Positions 1 through 9,218 of a stretch of 46,337 nucleotides of DNA are shown here, piece by piece (the first letter of the stretch is position 1; each line of letters begins with the position of its first letter). The stretch lies in the NCBI RefSeq assembly GCF_900116255.1, contig NZ_FPAI01000022.1, positions 1-46,337 on the forward strand, in the 5' to 3' direction. The notes beneath the pieces are model-generated. The model did not search any database. It was not told the origin of the DNA and saw only the letters and a list, made by a program, of their open reading frames with translations. The DNA comes from Halolactibacillus miurensis. GTDB lineage: Bacteria > Bacillota > Bacilli > Bacillales > Amphibacillaceae. A program made the translations under genes and the position numbers.

Positions 1-1476
1 GAGGGCATCGTAATGTTCAAGCCCTCTTGTGATATCAGGCATATCAGGTAAAGACATTTGAGGCGTGTATGTTGAATAATCTTCTTGATTATTAATGAGT
101 GAATAGAATCGATGTTTAATTTGGTCAACACTTGGGTGTCCTTGTGCTGATACATCATTGAGTGCCTGATTCAGTAGCGTGAAATCATCATTTTTAAGTA
201 ACGTACCTAATAATCTTAATGCTTCTTTTTGCTCATCTTCTGTACAAGCTTTTAAATATCGCGTCCATTCTTCTGGGAAATGATCATAGATACTGGTGTA
301 CTTAATCGCTCGTGGTCGTCGAGATAATAAATCAAGATAGGGTTGCCAGACCATTGATTTTCGTCTAACACCATAGAGTCTCGAATGATGAACCACAGCT
401 TCGTGTTGCTCATTTAAAACAATCACTGAATTATATGTGATTGCAACGGTTAACTTATCCCCGGCGAATCGAGGCGAACTTGAGTATTGCTTTTTATCCA
501 CAGTAATAAAACCATATTTATCAGCTTTAACTACTTCATAACGTACACAATCAAATGATTTCTCCGGAAGGAGAAGCCATTGTGCGCAATCCTCTTGATA
601 GAGCGTATCTATTGGCGCATCTTTTTTGTAATGAGAACGATCACGATCATCCTCAGCTTTTTGCCATAACGTTTCATTAAATTGATCTAAATCTTCAATA
701 TGACATTCCGGTAATAAGAAATTATTCCTTACATACTTCACCATCGCTTCGACATGGCCTTTTTCGTTCCCCTTACCTGGATTACAAAACTCATAATGAA
801 AGCCATAATGCCCCACAAAGCGTTCAAACACATCCGTGAGCTTTCGCTCTCCTTTGCCTAATATCTTTTTTACTGCCGGTCTAAAATTATCAAATCGAAT
901 GGTTCTTGGAACCCCACCCATATGATGAAACATACGTTGTAACCCTTCGAGTAAACACTCCGCATTTTCCGAAGGGAAAACCTGAAAATAAAAAGTATTA
1001 CTGAAAGGAAACGACATTACCAAATAAGGTAACTCCATCGATTCTGATTGATAAACAAAAGGAGCCGTTCCGAAATCCACTTGGGCTGTCCCCGGGATAG
1101 ATTCTAAAGGTAAAGCAGCTTGATCAACCATTGTTTTTAATTCTTTTTTTCGTTTAGAAACATACTGACGAACACTTCTTTCAGACCCTTTAAAATCATG
1201 ATCTTCCACAAGCTGTTGAAATAAACGTTTCGCCGTGCGGCGATATTTCCGTTTCTTTTTAGAATCCTCATTCAACCATTCATCAAGAATCGGTTTTACT
1301 GGATCCATGACAGGTGCCTTTCGGCACTGGGGTTTTTTAACTTCAAAGTCTTCTTGATTGGCATATTTTTTTACTGTACGAGCATCAATACCTGTCTTCC
1401 GACTAACACTCGCATAACTTTCACCTTTTTGATTCACTTCATATCTGATATAATTTACTTCAGCCACTGCTAACAT
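1..1476 (-). CDS. istA: IS21-family transposase IstA (3'-truncated by window edge)
   Basis: The frame stays open for 492 codons to the window edge. The N-terminal 40 residues look like a helix-turn-helix (SYASVSRKTGIDARTVKKYA). A DDE integrase core follows: Asp134 in AQVDFG, Asp196 in IRFDNF and Glu243 in GNEKGHVE, the spacing and motifs of IS21 IstA. IstA cuts and joins the element ends, normally with the IstB ATPase encoded downstream (not visible here). ATG at 1476 has AGGAGG 11 bases upstream; GTG at 1467, with AGGAG 9 bases upstream, is an equally good start and gives MAEVNYIRYEV. Codons are intact throughout, so this part is not decayed. Confidence 0.88.
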   Translation of the reverse strand, partial: MLAVAEVNYIRYEVNQKGESYASVSRKTGIDARTVKKYANQEDFEVKKPQCRKAPVMDPVKPILDEWLNEDSKKKRKYRRTAKRLFQQLVEDHDFKGSERSVRQYVSKRKKELKTMVDQAALPLESIPGTAQVDFGTAPFVYQSESMELPYLVMSFPFSNTFYFQVFPSENAECLLEGLQRMFHHMGGVPRTIRFDNFRPAVKKILGKGERKLTDVFERFVGHYGFHYEFCNPGKGNEKGHVEAMVKYVRNNFLLPECHIEDLDQFNETLWQKAEDDRDRSHYKKDAPIDTLYQEDCAQWLLLPEKSFDCVRYEVVKADKYGFITVDKKQYSSSPRFAGDKLTVAITYNSVIVLNEQHEAVVHHSRLYGVRRKSMVWQPYLDLLSRRPRAIKYTSIYDHFPEEWTRYLKACTEDEQKEALRLLGTLLKNDDFTLLNQALNDVSAQGHPSVDQIKHRFYSLINNQEDYSTYTPQMSLPDMPDITRGLEHYDAL

Positions 1477-1586
1477 CTCCTAAATATCCTCCTGTCAAAC
1501 GTTATTGGTCTAACGAGGAGTTTAAAGTTATTTTTGAGTGTTGGCAAGTGGTTTTTTGTATATTTTTGGGCCGAATTTGACCAACA
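1..1586 (-). mobile_element. IS21-family insertion sequence, one end only
   Basis: The element runs off the left edge of the window. Its visible terminus on the minus strand begins TGTTGGTCAAATTCGGCCC at 1586, with the TG...CA type of end used by IS21-family elements, and istA follows inward. The second gene (istB, the helper ATPase) and the other terminus should lie outside the window, so completeness and target duplication cannot be judged. The end falls 29 bp beyond the stop codon of the next gene. Confidence 0.8.
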
Positions 1587-1615
1587 TGAATTAACTGCCG
1601 TAAACTACATTTCAA

Positions 1616-2038
1616 TTATGCCATATCAAATCTATATTCATATTGTTTACTCCAATTATTAAAAACTTTAATTTTTTTATTATAATCTTCTTCTGACCTA
1701 GGAGTATCAAAGTTTATATCATTACTCACTGCAACAACACCAATATACCCATCCTTTGTAAATTTAAGCCATACAATATCACGTACATCATTTAGATTAT
1801 TAGTGATTTTTATTGAATCATAATCAATACTTGTTGCACCTACCATAGGTGAACTCACTTTTTTCACACCTATATCATTTAAAAAATCATTTATATATTC
1901 AATAACCTTATCAATTGGGAATGGATTTAATTCGGCCTGTTTCTTTGCCTTTTTGAACCTAACATTACTATAATGAACAGAACTTTCTCTTGATCCGGGA
2001 TTAGGTGTATTTACATCATTTTTAAAATATTCATTCAT
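1616..2038 (-). CDS. hypothetical protein, 140 aa
   Basis: I do not recognise this protein. It is soluble and hydrophilic, with no signal peptide or membrane segment. The first 30 residues are polar and probably flexible. A compact alpha/beta domain seems to follow from about residue 40 (helix FPIDKVIEYINDFLND, then alternating strands ending near residue 105). The start is supported by GGAGA nine bases before the ATG. It lies 17 bp downstream of the serine recombinase frame on the same strand, so the two are probably co-transcribed and belong to the same inserted element. The IS21 end lies 29 bp after its stop codon without interrupting it. No function is proposed. Confidence 0.6.
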   Translation of the reverse strand: MNEYFKNDVNTPNPGSRESSVHYSNVRFKKAKKQAELNPFPIDKVIEYINDFLNDIGVKKVSSPMVGATSIDYDSIKITNNLNDVRDIVWLKFTKDGYIGVVAVSNDINFDTPRSEEDYNKKIKVFNNWSKQYEYRFDMA

Positions 2039-2055
2039 ATTATAGTCTCCTGTTT

Positions 2056-3007
2056 CTAACTGTTTTTTACATCAACACTTTTTCTGTTCGAACTATACTT
2101 CCTACCCTTTCTTTTTAGGCCATCTTCAGTTTTCACAACATTACTTCTATTTTTCTTTTCTACCTGTACCGCTTCAAATTTTCCCTTTGAAATGATTGCT
2201 GGATGATTATTTTCGGATACATAATGTTCTTGATGTTCTCCCGTATTTAGTAACCTAACTACACCTATGTACTTTTCATTGCTCAGCATGACATCAATCG
2301 TTCTTTTACTCCACTTTTCTTTTCCAGTCGGTGTTTTTATTCCTAGTCTCTCTAATTCTCTTTTTATAGCAATAATGCTAAGGCCACGTAAATATAAATT
2401 AAAAATTAACCGAACATTTATAGCTTCTTCATCCTTTATAATCAATAAACCATCTTCATCATTTTCATAGCCATAGCATTTCCTATTATATAGTTTAGAA
2501 GTTCTTTGGGCGGCATGAGGTTTATATCCCCATTTAATGTTTTCACTTCGAGATTCATTTTCAGCTTGGGCAATGGATTCGATAATGGAAATCATCAAGG
2601 CACTATCCGTATCCGCTGTATCTAATCCTTCTTGTTCAAAAATAACACGAAATCCCAGTTCTCTTAATTTGTTCAACCCTTCAAGTACTTCAACCGTATC
2701 TCTACCAAATCGACTAATATTTTTCGTTATAATAATTTCTATATTTTTTTCCTCACAATCTTTTATCAGACGATTAAATGCTTTGCGGTTGGACTTTGCT
2801 TTTCCGGATGCAATATCTATGTATGTATCCACAAGTAACCAATTAGGGGGTGGTAGACGCTGTTAATCTAGTTAAGGCCGATACTTGTGTTGTTAAACTA
2901 TTTAATTGTTCCATACTGTTTGAACTTACACGACAATAAATTCCCACTCGTTTTTCGCGTTTAATAGGTTTGGGCGGAATAAAATGTACCTTGCGCTGAT
3001 TTGACAT
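2056..3007 (-). pseudogene. serine recombinase, frameshifted (resolvase plus Recombinase domain)
   Basis: Two adjacent minus-strand frames make one site-specific serine recombinase. The first part (from ATG 3007, AGGAGG 7 bases upstream) carries YCRVSSNSMEQ with the catalytic serine at about residue 28, and stops at 2843-2845. The second (to 2056) continues with NWLLVDTYIDIASGK, the ISRFGRD arginine motif, and a Recombinase domain (YGY...GLSIIAIKRELERLGIKTPTG...YIG). Removing one C from the C5 tract at 2846-2850 joins them as STTPNWLLVDTY, giving a protein of about 316 aa. It lacks the zinc-ribbon and coiled-coil tail of large serine integrases. It could be a true pseudogene or an assembly error in a homopolymer; a GTG within the second part could start a catalytically dead fragment. 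Confidence 0.82.
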
Positions 3008-3041
3008 CTCCTTACCTCCTGGCACTTACATTTCATATTCA

Positions 3042-3091
3042 TTTAGACTAATTATATTCTACGTGTTTTCCGACTATATGATTAGTCTAAA
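3042..3091. repeat. 11-bp perfect inverted repeat upstream of the recombinase
   Basis: TTTAGACTAAT at 3042-3052 is repeated in inverted form as ATTAGTCTAAA at 3081-3091, with 28 bp between. A TATAAT on the minus strand (3056-3051) overlaps the inner arm and could be the -10 of the recombinase gene, without a clear -35. The pair could be a recombinase binding or crossover site, or an operator. The repeat is seen directly; the role is inferred. Confidence 0.5.
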
Positions 3092-3190
3092 TATAGCACA
3101 TTTTACACCTTACATCTAACCTATCAACTCCCCTACCAAAAAGTCATTCTATCAACTCAACCTAGAATTTCAGTGCTTCTAAAGCCAATA

Positions 3191-3243
3191 ACAAAAAGGG
3201 TTCCGCCCGTTTATTCACATAAAATAAACTTAAGCGAAACCCT
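3191..3243 (-). terminator. terminator after rlmD
   Basis: On the minus strand an imperfect stem (arms 3223-3243 and 3197-3215, outer AGGGTT/AACCCT pairs and inner GTTTATT/AATAAAC) is followed by TTTTTGTTA. It starts 33 bases after the rlmD stop codon. Confidence 0.65.
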
Positions 3244-3276
3244 ACAAACCTTATTCCATCAATACTTCAATTCTTC

Positions 3277-4653
3277 TTATCCATCCACCCTAGACATCAA
3301 CGCCACACACTCCACATGACTCGTTTGCGGAAACATGTCTACCGGTTGAATCTGTTTCACGTCATAATGATCGGCTAACATTTTGACATCACGCGCTAAT
3401 GTAGCCGGGTTACATGAAACATAAACAATCCGTTTAGGTCCCATATCAATCATGGCTTTTAGTAAGGCTTCATCACAACCTTTACGCGGGGGATCAACGA
3501 CAATCACGTCAGGTCTTAATCCTTGAGCCGTCCACCAAGGCATGACTTTTTCTGCTTCACCGACGACAAATTCGGCATTGGTAATATTATTAAGTTCAGC
3601 ATTTTTCTTCGCATCATCAATGGCTTCTGGCACAATTTCTACACCGTAGACCTGTTTTGCTTGTTGGGCTAAAAAGAGTGAAATCGTCCCAATACCACAA
3701 TACGCATCAATGACCGTTTCTTTACCAGTCAGTCCAGCAAAGGCGAGTGCTTGGTCATACAAGACTTTCGTTTGATCTGGATTCACTTGATAAAATGACT
3801 TAGCTGAAATGGCAAACTTCACATCACCAATCGTGTCATAAATATAATCTGACCCATACAACGTGATTGTTTCTTTACCTAAAATCACATTCGTCCGCTG
3901 ACTATTCACATTTTGGATGATTGAATCAATTTTCGGGAAAGCTTTGATAATCTCGTCAAGCAACGCTTGTTTATGTGGCAATGTTTTCGTTCTTGTGACG
4001 AGTACTAACATTAATTGACCCGTTTGTTTTCCGCGTCTGACAACAATGTGACGCAAGGTGCCTTTATGAATCTTTTCGTCATATGCCCGGATACCGAGTG
4101 AACTTGCGATCGCTCTTACTTTTTCAACAACGGTATCATTCACTTCATCGGTAATGATACACGTCTCCATGCCGTCAATAATTTCATGGCTTTTCTTTCG
4201 GTAAAAACCAGTGATTAATTCGCCATTTTTCTCACCGACAGGAATTTGAACTTTATTACGATAACGCCAAGGGTCTTCCATCCCGAGTGTTGGTTTGACT
4301 TCAACATCGGTAATATGGGCAATCTTTTTAAAGACATTCTCGACTTGTTGGCGCTTCATCTCAAGCTGCATCTCGTAATCCATATGCTGCAGCTGACATC
4401 CCCCGCACTGATGATAGACCGCACATGGTGGTTCTACTCGGTGAGGGCTTTCTTTTTTTAGTTCAACTAATTTACCAATCGCGAAGTTTTTCTTCACGAA
4501 TATGATCTTAACGTCAGCCTCTTCCCCAGGTAACGTATTCGGGACAAAGACGGGATAACCGTCTAATTTCCCTACCCCATTCCCTTCATGGGTCATATCT
4601 TCAAAACTTAACGTAATCGTTTGATTTTTCTTTACAGGTGCGTGCTTACTCAT
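3277..4653 (-). CDS. rlmD: 23S rRNA (uracil-5-)-methyltransferase RlmD/RlmCD (TrmA/RumA family)
   Basis: SAM-dependent enzyme forming m5U in 23S rRNA; the B. subtilis homologue (RlmCD, YefA) modifies both U747 and U1939. A TRAM domain occupies about residues 10-65. Iron-sulfur cysteines are visible in PPC...[10 protein letters not shown], with a fourth in METCIITDE. The methyltransferase core has [23 protein letters not shown] and the catalytic cysteine in [13 protein letters not shown]. Length (458 aa) and the C-terminal VECVALMSR are normal, so the gene is intact even though foreign DNA begins just beyond it. The frame extends to a TTG at 4662, but ATG 4653 is the better start. It has its own promoter and terminator, separate from dgkB. 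Confidence 0.93.
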   Translation of the reverse strand: MSKHAPVKKNQTITLSFEDMTHEGNGVGKLDGYPVFVPNTLPGEEADVKIIFVKKNFAIGKLVELKKESPHRVEPPCAVYHQCGGCQLQHMDYEMQLEMKRQQVENVFKKIAHITDVEVKPTLGMEDPWRYRNKVQIPVGEKNGELITGFYRKKSHEIIDGMETCIITDEVNDTVVEKVRAIASSLGIRAYDEKIHKGTLRHIVVRRGKQTGQLMLVLVTRTKTLPHKQALLDEIIKAFPKIDSIIQNVNSQRTNVILGKETITLYGSDYIYDTIGDVKFAISAKSFYQVNPDQTKVLYDQALAFAGLTGKETVIDAYCGIGTISLFLAQQAKQVYGVEIVPEAIDDAKKNAELNNITNAEFVVGEAEKVMPWWTAQGLRPDVIVVDPPRKGCDEALLKAMIDMGPKRIVYVSCNPATLARDVKMLADHYDVKQIQPVDMFPQTSHVECVALMSRVDG

Positions 4654-4689
4654 TATTTTCAACGTCCTTTATCTTCATTTGCTGTTGTA

Positions 4690-4718
4690 AGTGTAGCAGA
4701 ATCTCACTATTTTTAAAA
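4690..4718 (-). promoter_or_regulatory. candidate rlmD promoter
   Basis: On the minus strand TTTTAA (4718-4713), a 17-bp spacer and TACACT (4695-4690) lie 37 bp before the rlmD start. The -35 is weak. It is placed after the dgkB terminator, as expected if rlmD is transcribed separately. Confidence 0.4.
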
Positions 4719-4733
4719 GTCCTACATTCGACA

Positions 4734-4751
4734 GTATTTCCCGGGAAATAC
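4734..4751. repeat. 18-bp perfect palindrome upstream of rlmD
   Basis: GTATTTCCCGGGAAATAC reads the same on both strands. It lies between the dgkB terminator and the candidate rlmD -35 site, about 15 bp upstream of the latter. It could be an operator for a dimeric regulator; nothing else in the window matches it. Confidence 0.55.
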
Positions 4752-4779
4752 AAAAAGACTCCTTAAAGAAGGAATCTTT
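4752..4779 (-). terminator. terminator after dgkB
   Basis: Minus-strand stem of 11 bp (4769-4779 with 4754-4764, one G-U pair), a 4-base loop and a T5 tail at 4756-4752, eight bases after the dgkB stop codon. Confidence 0.8.
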
Positions 4780-4786
4780 TCTAACC

Positions 4787-5743
4787 TTACTCGGATGCAT
4801 CCTCTGGAAACTCAATCGATTCGAGAATCTGTTTCTTTTCATCCGCTTCTTTTTGTTCATCTGTCGGTAAGATGCAGGTGATATGCTCTTTTAAATTAAT
4901 AAAATGCCCTGGTAATAATCCCCCGAACTCACCATCCACATTGAGTTGCATTGTTTCGTCTGTCGTGACTTTAATTTCACTCGCCGTCGCATGAAAAACA
5001 TTTTTATTAGAGACATGTTGGCCTCTAAGTGCATCAGAAATCACGCGAATAAATTCAGCCACATTCGATTTCTTTAAGACAAATAAATCAAAGACCCCAT
5101 CATTCATTCGGGCATCGGGTGCTAACTTTTCAAAGCCCCCTACCGAATTCGAATTCGCAATTAAAAATAACATAATATCCTCTTCCATTACTTTACCGTC
5201 ATATTCAATCCGCGTACGAATCGGACGGAGTCGCGGCAACATTTCAACACCTTTAATCACATAAGCAAGCTGACCGAGAACAGTTTTTAACTTACTTGGC
5301 ACTTCATATGACACTTCGGTAATCTTTCCTCCACCGGCAATGTTAATGAAATAGTGATCGTTAACCTTACCAATATCCAGTGCTTCTTTTGTCCCATTTA
5401 AAATACTTTGGACGGCTTTATCAATTTGACGCGGAATTTTTAATGCCCGCGCAAAATCATTCGTAGTACCTGCAGGGATAATCCCAAGCGTTGGTCGATG
5501 CGGTTGTTCGGCCATGCCAGAGATGACTTCATTAATCGTGCCATCGCCACCAACCGCAATAATTAAATCATAACGTTCTTCACAGGCAAATCGCGCCGCC
5601 GTTGTCGCATCACCTTTTGCGGTTGTTTGATGGGCAGATGTAATAAATCCTGCTTGTTCAAAAGTCACTAAGACATCGGGAAGCTTTTGTTTAAACCCTT
5701 CTCTTCCTGATGTTGGATTATAAATAATTCGTGCACGCTTCAT
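4787..5743 (-). CDS. dgkB: diacylglycerol kinase DgkB (YerQ)
   Basis: Soluble lipid kinase that phosphorylates diacylglycerol to phosphatidate, recycling the DAG released during lipoteichoic acid synthesis. The DAGK catalytic fold is clear: N-terminal RARIIYNPTSGRE, the nucleotide-binding VGGDGTINEV (GGDGT at residues 65-69), PAGTTNDFARAL, and the C-terminal LNVDGEFGG. At 318 aa it is somewhat longer than the roughly 300-residue homologues, because of a charged tail after residue 295. ATG 5743 follows GGGGG by eight bases. It lies between gatB and rlmD, as in B. subtilis, but terminators on both sides make it a single-gene transcript. Confidence 0.92.
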   Translation of the reverse strand: MKRARIIYNPTSGREGFKQKLPDVLVTFEQAGFITSAHQTTAKGDATTAARFACEERYDLIIAVGGDGTINEVISGMAEQPHRPTLGIIPAGTTNDFARALKIPRQIDKAVQSILNGTKEALDIGKVNDHYFINIAGGGKITEVSYEVPSKLKTVLGQLAYVIKGVEMLPRLRPIRTRIEYDGKVMEEDIMLFLIANSNSVGGFEKLAPDARMNDGVFDLFVLKKSNVAEFIRVISDALRGQHVSNKNVFHATASEIKVTTDETMQLNVDGEFGGLLPGHFINLKEHITCILPTDEQKEADEKKQILESIEFPEDASE

Positions 5744-5824
5744 GATTATCCCCCTTACTCCTTCTATCTATATATATGTTTCATTTTTATAAGTATCACG
5801 TCAAAATCATATCACTTTTCACAT

Positions 5825-5859
5825 CAAAAGGCTATCAATAAGTGATTGATAGCCTTTTG
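5825..5859 (-). terminator. terminator after gatB
   Basis: Perfect 15-bp stem (5825-5839 with 5845-5859), a 5-base loop and TTTT at each foot, 30 bases after the gatB stop. It closes the gatCAB operon. Confidence 0.85.
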
Positions 5860-5888
5860 TCGATAAGTATTTCTTTATGTTTTCGTGT

Positions 5889-7319
5889 TTATCGTTTATT
5901 AATCTCTTGCATCAAGATTTTATTTACCATTGGTGGGTTTGCTTGACCTTTAGTCTGTTTCATTACTTGACCGACTAAGAAACCAATCGCTTTATCTTTA
6001 CCATTTTTGAAATCGATAATCGATTGTTCATTCTGGTCTAAGATCGCGGTAATAATGTCTGTTAGTTGACCTTCATCTGAAATTTGAACTAAGCCTTTAG
6101 CTTTGACGATCTCATCTGGGTTACCACCATTTTGAACGAGTTCACTGAAGACTTTCTTCGCCATCTTAGATGAAATCGTGCCGTCTTCAATCAACGTAAT
6201 CATGCGCGCAAGCGCTTCTGGTGTCATTGGTAGATCATGCAGTTCTTTTTGTTCCTTGTTAAGGTAAGCTGACACTTCACCCATTAACCAGTTCGACGCT
6301 TGTTTCACATCGGCCCCTGTTTTAATCGCTGCTTCAAAGAAATCAGACATTTCTTTCGTTTGTGTGAGAACCATCGCATCGTAGGCTGGTAAGTTTAAGT
6401 CTTCGACGTAACGCTTTTTACGTGCATCTGGTAACTCAGGAATTTCTGCACGAATCCGTTCTTTCCAAGCGTCATCAATGTAAAGCGGCACAAGATCTGG
6501 TTCTGGGAAGTAACGGTAATCATCTGATCCTTCTTTAACCCGCATCAGAATCGTCTCTTTTGTTTGTTCATCATAACGACGGGTCTCTTGAAGAATTTCG
6601 CCACCTGACATCAACACTTTTTGTTGGCGCTTCTCTTCAAATTCAAGCCCTTTTTGAACAAATGAGAAGGAGTTTAAGTTTTTAAGTTCTGCTTTTACGC
6701 CAAATTCATCCTGTCCGATTGGACGAAGGGAAATATTTGCATCACAACGAAGGGATCCCTCCTCCATCTTACAGTCAGAGACGCCAGTATATTGAATAAT
6801 ATTCTTTAACTTTTCTAAATACGCATACGCTTCTGCTGGTGAGCGTAGATCTGGTTCCGATACGATCTCAACGAGTGGCGTCCCTTGACGGTTAAAGTCA
6901 ACAAGAGAATACCCTTCATCCGTGTGCGACAGTTTACCAGCATCTTCTTCTAAGTGCAGACGCGTAATACCAATCCGTTTAGTTTTACCGTCCACTTCGA
7001 TATCAATGTAACCATTCTCCCCAATCGGTTGGTCAAATTGTGAAATTTGATACGCTTTTGGGTTATCAGGATAGAAATAGTTTTTACGGTCAAATTTTGT
7101 ATCTGTTGCAATCTCACAATTTAAAGCCATCGCGGCTTTCATCGCAAAATTTACAGCTTCTTCGTTCAAGACAGGTAACACACCTGGATAGCCTAAATCA
7201 ATCGGGCTAATATTTTCGTTCGGTTCAGCACCAAAGTGGTTAAAACTTGGGCTAAAGATTTTAGAATCTGTTTTTAATTCTACGTGGACTTCTAGTCCGA
7301 TAATTGTTTCAAAGTTCAT
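5889..7319 (-). CDS. gatB: aspartyl/glutamyl-tRNA amidotransferase subunit B
   Basis: GatB binds Glu-tRNA(Gln) or Asp-tRNA(Asn), activates the carboxyl group with ATP, and receives ammonia from GatA. The N-terminus IGLEVHVEL, the segment [16 protein letters not shown] and the C-terminal GatB/YqeY helical domain (about residues 330-476, with SNWLMGEV and [12 protein letters not shown]) identify it. Length (476 aa) is standard. The ATG directly follows the gatA stop codon and its ribosome site (GGGAGG) lies inside the end of gatA, so translation is probably coupled. The complex makes up for absent GlnRS and, in some species, AsnRS. Confidence 0.97.
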   Translation of the reverse strand: MNFETIIGLEVHVELKTDSKIFSPSFNHFGAEPNENISPIDLGYPGVLPVLNEEAVNFAMKAAMALNCEIATDTKFDRKNYFYPDNPKAYQISQFDQPIGENGYIDIEVDGKTKRIGITRLHLEEDAGKLSHTDEGYSLVDFNRQGTPLVEIVSEPDLRSPAEAYAYLEKLKNIIQYTGVSDCKMEEGSLRCDANISLRPIGQDEFGVKAELKNLNSFSFVQKGLEFEEKRQQKVLMSGGEILQETRRYDEQTKETILMRVKEGSDDYRYFPEPDLVPLYIDDAWKERIRAEIPELPDARKKRYVEDLNLPAYDAMVLTQTKEMSDFFEAAIKTGADVKQASNWLMGEVSAYLNKEQKELHDLPMTPEALARMITLIEDGTISSKMAKKVFSELVQNGGNPDEIVKAKGLVQISDEGQLTDIITAILDQNEQSIIDFKNGKDKAIGFLVGQVMKQTKGQANPPMVNKILMQEINKR

Positions 7320-8798
7320 TTATTTTGCACCTCCCAAATTTGGGCGTTCTTTATGATGTTCCGTTGCTTGTTCATAGGCATAGGCTGCACGGTAAATCGT
7401 TTTCTCATCAAAGTGCTTCGCAATGATTTGTAACCCAATCGGTAAATGATTGTCTTTACTGAAACCACATGGAAGCGACATACCTGGTACACCCGCAAGG
7501 TTAACCGGAATCGTTAAGACATCATCAGCATACATAGTGAGTGGATCATCAATTTTTTCACCAATCTTATAGGCTGGTGTTGGTGATGTTGGTCCAATGA
7601 TCACATCATAGTCTTCAAAGACTTTGTCAAAGTCTTGTTTGATTAATGTCCGCACTTGTTGAGCCTTTTTATAGTACGCATCATAGTAACCTGAACTTAG
7701 TGCGAATGTCCCAAGCATAATACGACGTTTCACTTCATCGCCAAAACCTTCGCTACGTGATTTTTTAAAGAGATCAATTAAGTTCTCCGCATTTTCTGCA
7801 CGCTGACCATAACGAATCCCATCAAAGCGGGCAAGGTTGGCACTTGCTTCAGATGAAGCGAGTAAGTAATAAGCAGCAACAGCATATTTCGAGTGTGGCA
7901 ATGATACTTCATCAACCGTTGCGCCTAATGATTTAAATACCTCAAGGGCTGCTTCAACTTTTTCTCGCACTTCTGGTTGAATGCCTTCTTGACTTGATAA
8001 ATATTCTTTTGGCACAGCAATTTTAAGACCCTTCACACCGTCTTTAAGCGCGTCATGGTAGTTAGGAACGTCCACATTTGCTGACGTTGAATCCATGTTG
8101 TCATGGCCAGCAATCGCTTGTAAGACATACGCATTATCTTCTACTGTTCGTGTGAGTGGTCCGATTTGATCAAGGGATGAGGCAAACGCAACAAGACCAA
8201 AACGGGATACTAAGCCATACGTCGGCTTTAATCCAACAACCCCACAAAATGACGCCGGTTGACGAATCGAACCGCCGGTATCTGAACCAAGTGAATAAAA
8301 CACTTCACCTGCAGCAACAGAGGCAGCTGAACCACCACTTGACCCGCCTGGGACATAATCCGTGTTCCATGGGTTACGTGTATCGTAATAACCTGAATTC
8401 TCCGTTGTTGAACCCATCGCAAATTCATCCATGTTTAACTTGCCAATGACAACTGCTTGTTCTTTATTTAACTTCTCCATAACAGTTGCATCATATAACG
8501 GATCATCAAAATTACTCAAAAATTGACTCGCGCACGTTGTTCTTAGGCCCTTTGTGACAATGTTATCTTTAATCCCAGCTGGGATACCATATAACGGATT
8601 TGTTTTTTCGGGCATATTTTCATCTAATTGCTTCGCTTTTTCTAACGCTTGTTCTTTATTTAATGTTAGAAATGATTTGACTTCATCTTCTACTTCATCG
8701 ATGCGGTCAAAAGATGCTTGTACAAGGTCTGTTACCGTCACTTCCTTACTATGTAGCTTCGCTTGTAGCTGTTCTAACGTATAATCAAATACTGTCAT
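7320..8798 (-). CDS. gatA: aspartyl/glutamyl-tRNA amidotransferase subunit A
   Basis: Amidase-signature glutaminase that releases ammonia for transamidation of misacylated tRNA. The Ser-cisSer-Lys triad is visible: Lys77 in [10 protein letters not shown], the cis-serine in [15 protein letters not shown] (153-154) and the nucleophile Ser177 in [16 protein letters not shown]. Length (492 aa) is that of the family. ATG 8798 follows a GGGGGG ribosome site. It lies 11 bp after gatC and abuts gatB. Confidence 0.97.
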   Translation of the reverse strand: MTVFDYTLEQLQAKLHSKEVTVTDLVQASFDRIDEVEDEVKSFLTLNKEQALEKAKQLDENMPEKTNPLYGIPAGIKDNIVTKGLRTTCASQFLSNFDDPLYDATVMEKLNKEQAVVIGKLNMDEFAMGSTTENSGYYDTRNPWNTDYVPGGSSGGSAASVAAGEVFYSLGSDTGGSIRQPASFCGVVGLKPTYGLVSRFGLVAFASSLDQIGPLTRTVEDNAYVLQAIAGHDNMDSTSANVDVPNYHDALKDGVKGLKIAVPKEYLSSQEGIQPEVREKVEAALEVFKSLGATVDEVSLPHSKYAVAAYYLLASSEASANLARFDGIRYGQRAENAENLIDLFKKSRSEGFGDEVKRRIMLGTFALSSGYYDAYYKKAQQVRTLIKQDFDKVFEDYDVIIGPTSPTPAYKIGEKIDDPLTMYADDVLTIPVNLAGVPGMSLPCGFSKDNHLPIGLQIIAKHFDEKTIYRAAYAYEQATEHHKERPNLGGAK

Positions 8799-8809
8799 GT
8801 GAATCCCCC

Positions 8810-9100
8810 CTACTCTAAAATTGTTGGTACTTTAAATTGACCATCTTTTTGATCTGGTGCATTTTTCAGTGCGTCTTCTCGTGTGATCCACTTACGTGGC
8901 TCATCTTTACGCATCACATTTTTCAAATCGAGTACGTGTGTGGTTGGCTCCACACCTGTTGTATCGAGTTCATTTAATAACTCTGCATAATGAATGATAT
9001 CACCTAATTGTTTTGTCATCCTATCGACTTCTTCTTCACTTACCGCTAAACGTGCTAAGTGAGCGACATGTCTTACTTGATCTTTTGAAATGTCTGTCAT
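8810..9100 (-). CDS. gatC: aspartyl/glutamyl-tRNA amidotransferase subunit C
   Basis: Small subunit (96 aa) that wraps around the GatA-GatB interface and stabilises the complex. The family N-terminus is clear ([17 protein letters not shown]), as is the C-terminal [33 protein letters not shown] region. The frame extends three codons to a GTG inside the Shine-Dalgarno site; ATG 9100, eight bases after GGAGG, is the proper start. First gene of gatCAB. Confidence 0.95.
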   Translation of the reverse strand: MTDISKDQVRHVAHLARLAVSEEEVDRMTKQLGDIIHYAELLNELDTTGVEPTTHVLDLKNVMRKDEPRKWITREDALKNAPDQKDGQFKVPTILE

Positions 9101-9149
9101 TTCATTCACCTCCGGTTATGTTACGTCCCTTTATTTAAACATACTTATG

Positions 9150-9179
9150 ATAATAGCAAACTTTTCATAGTTTAGGCAA
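9150..9179 (-). promoter_or_regulatory. candidate gatCAB promoter
   Basis: Minus strand TTGCCT (9179-9174), an 18-bp spacer and TATTAT (9155-9150), 50 bp before gatC. A small TCTGAA/TTCAGA hairpin at 9196-9210 between camS and this promoter has no T tract and is at best a weak terminator for camS. Confidence 0.5.
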
Positions 9180-9218
9180 CTACTCTATCAAATTATCTGA
9201 AGATTTCAGAAGTTAGCG

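Noticed and set aside
2267-2866. Plus-strand open frames opposite the recombinase
   Set aside because: They are antisense to a clear protein family and have no ribosome sites or recognisable domains.
9196-9210. Hairpin after camS as a terminator
   Set aside because: It has only 6 bp and no T tract; it is mentioned with the gatC promoter but not called.
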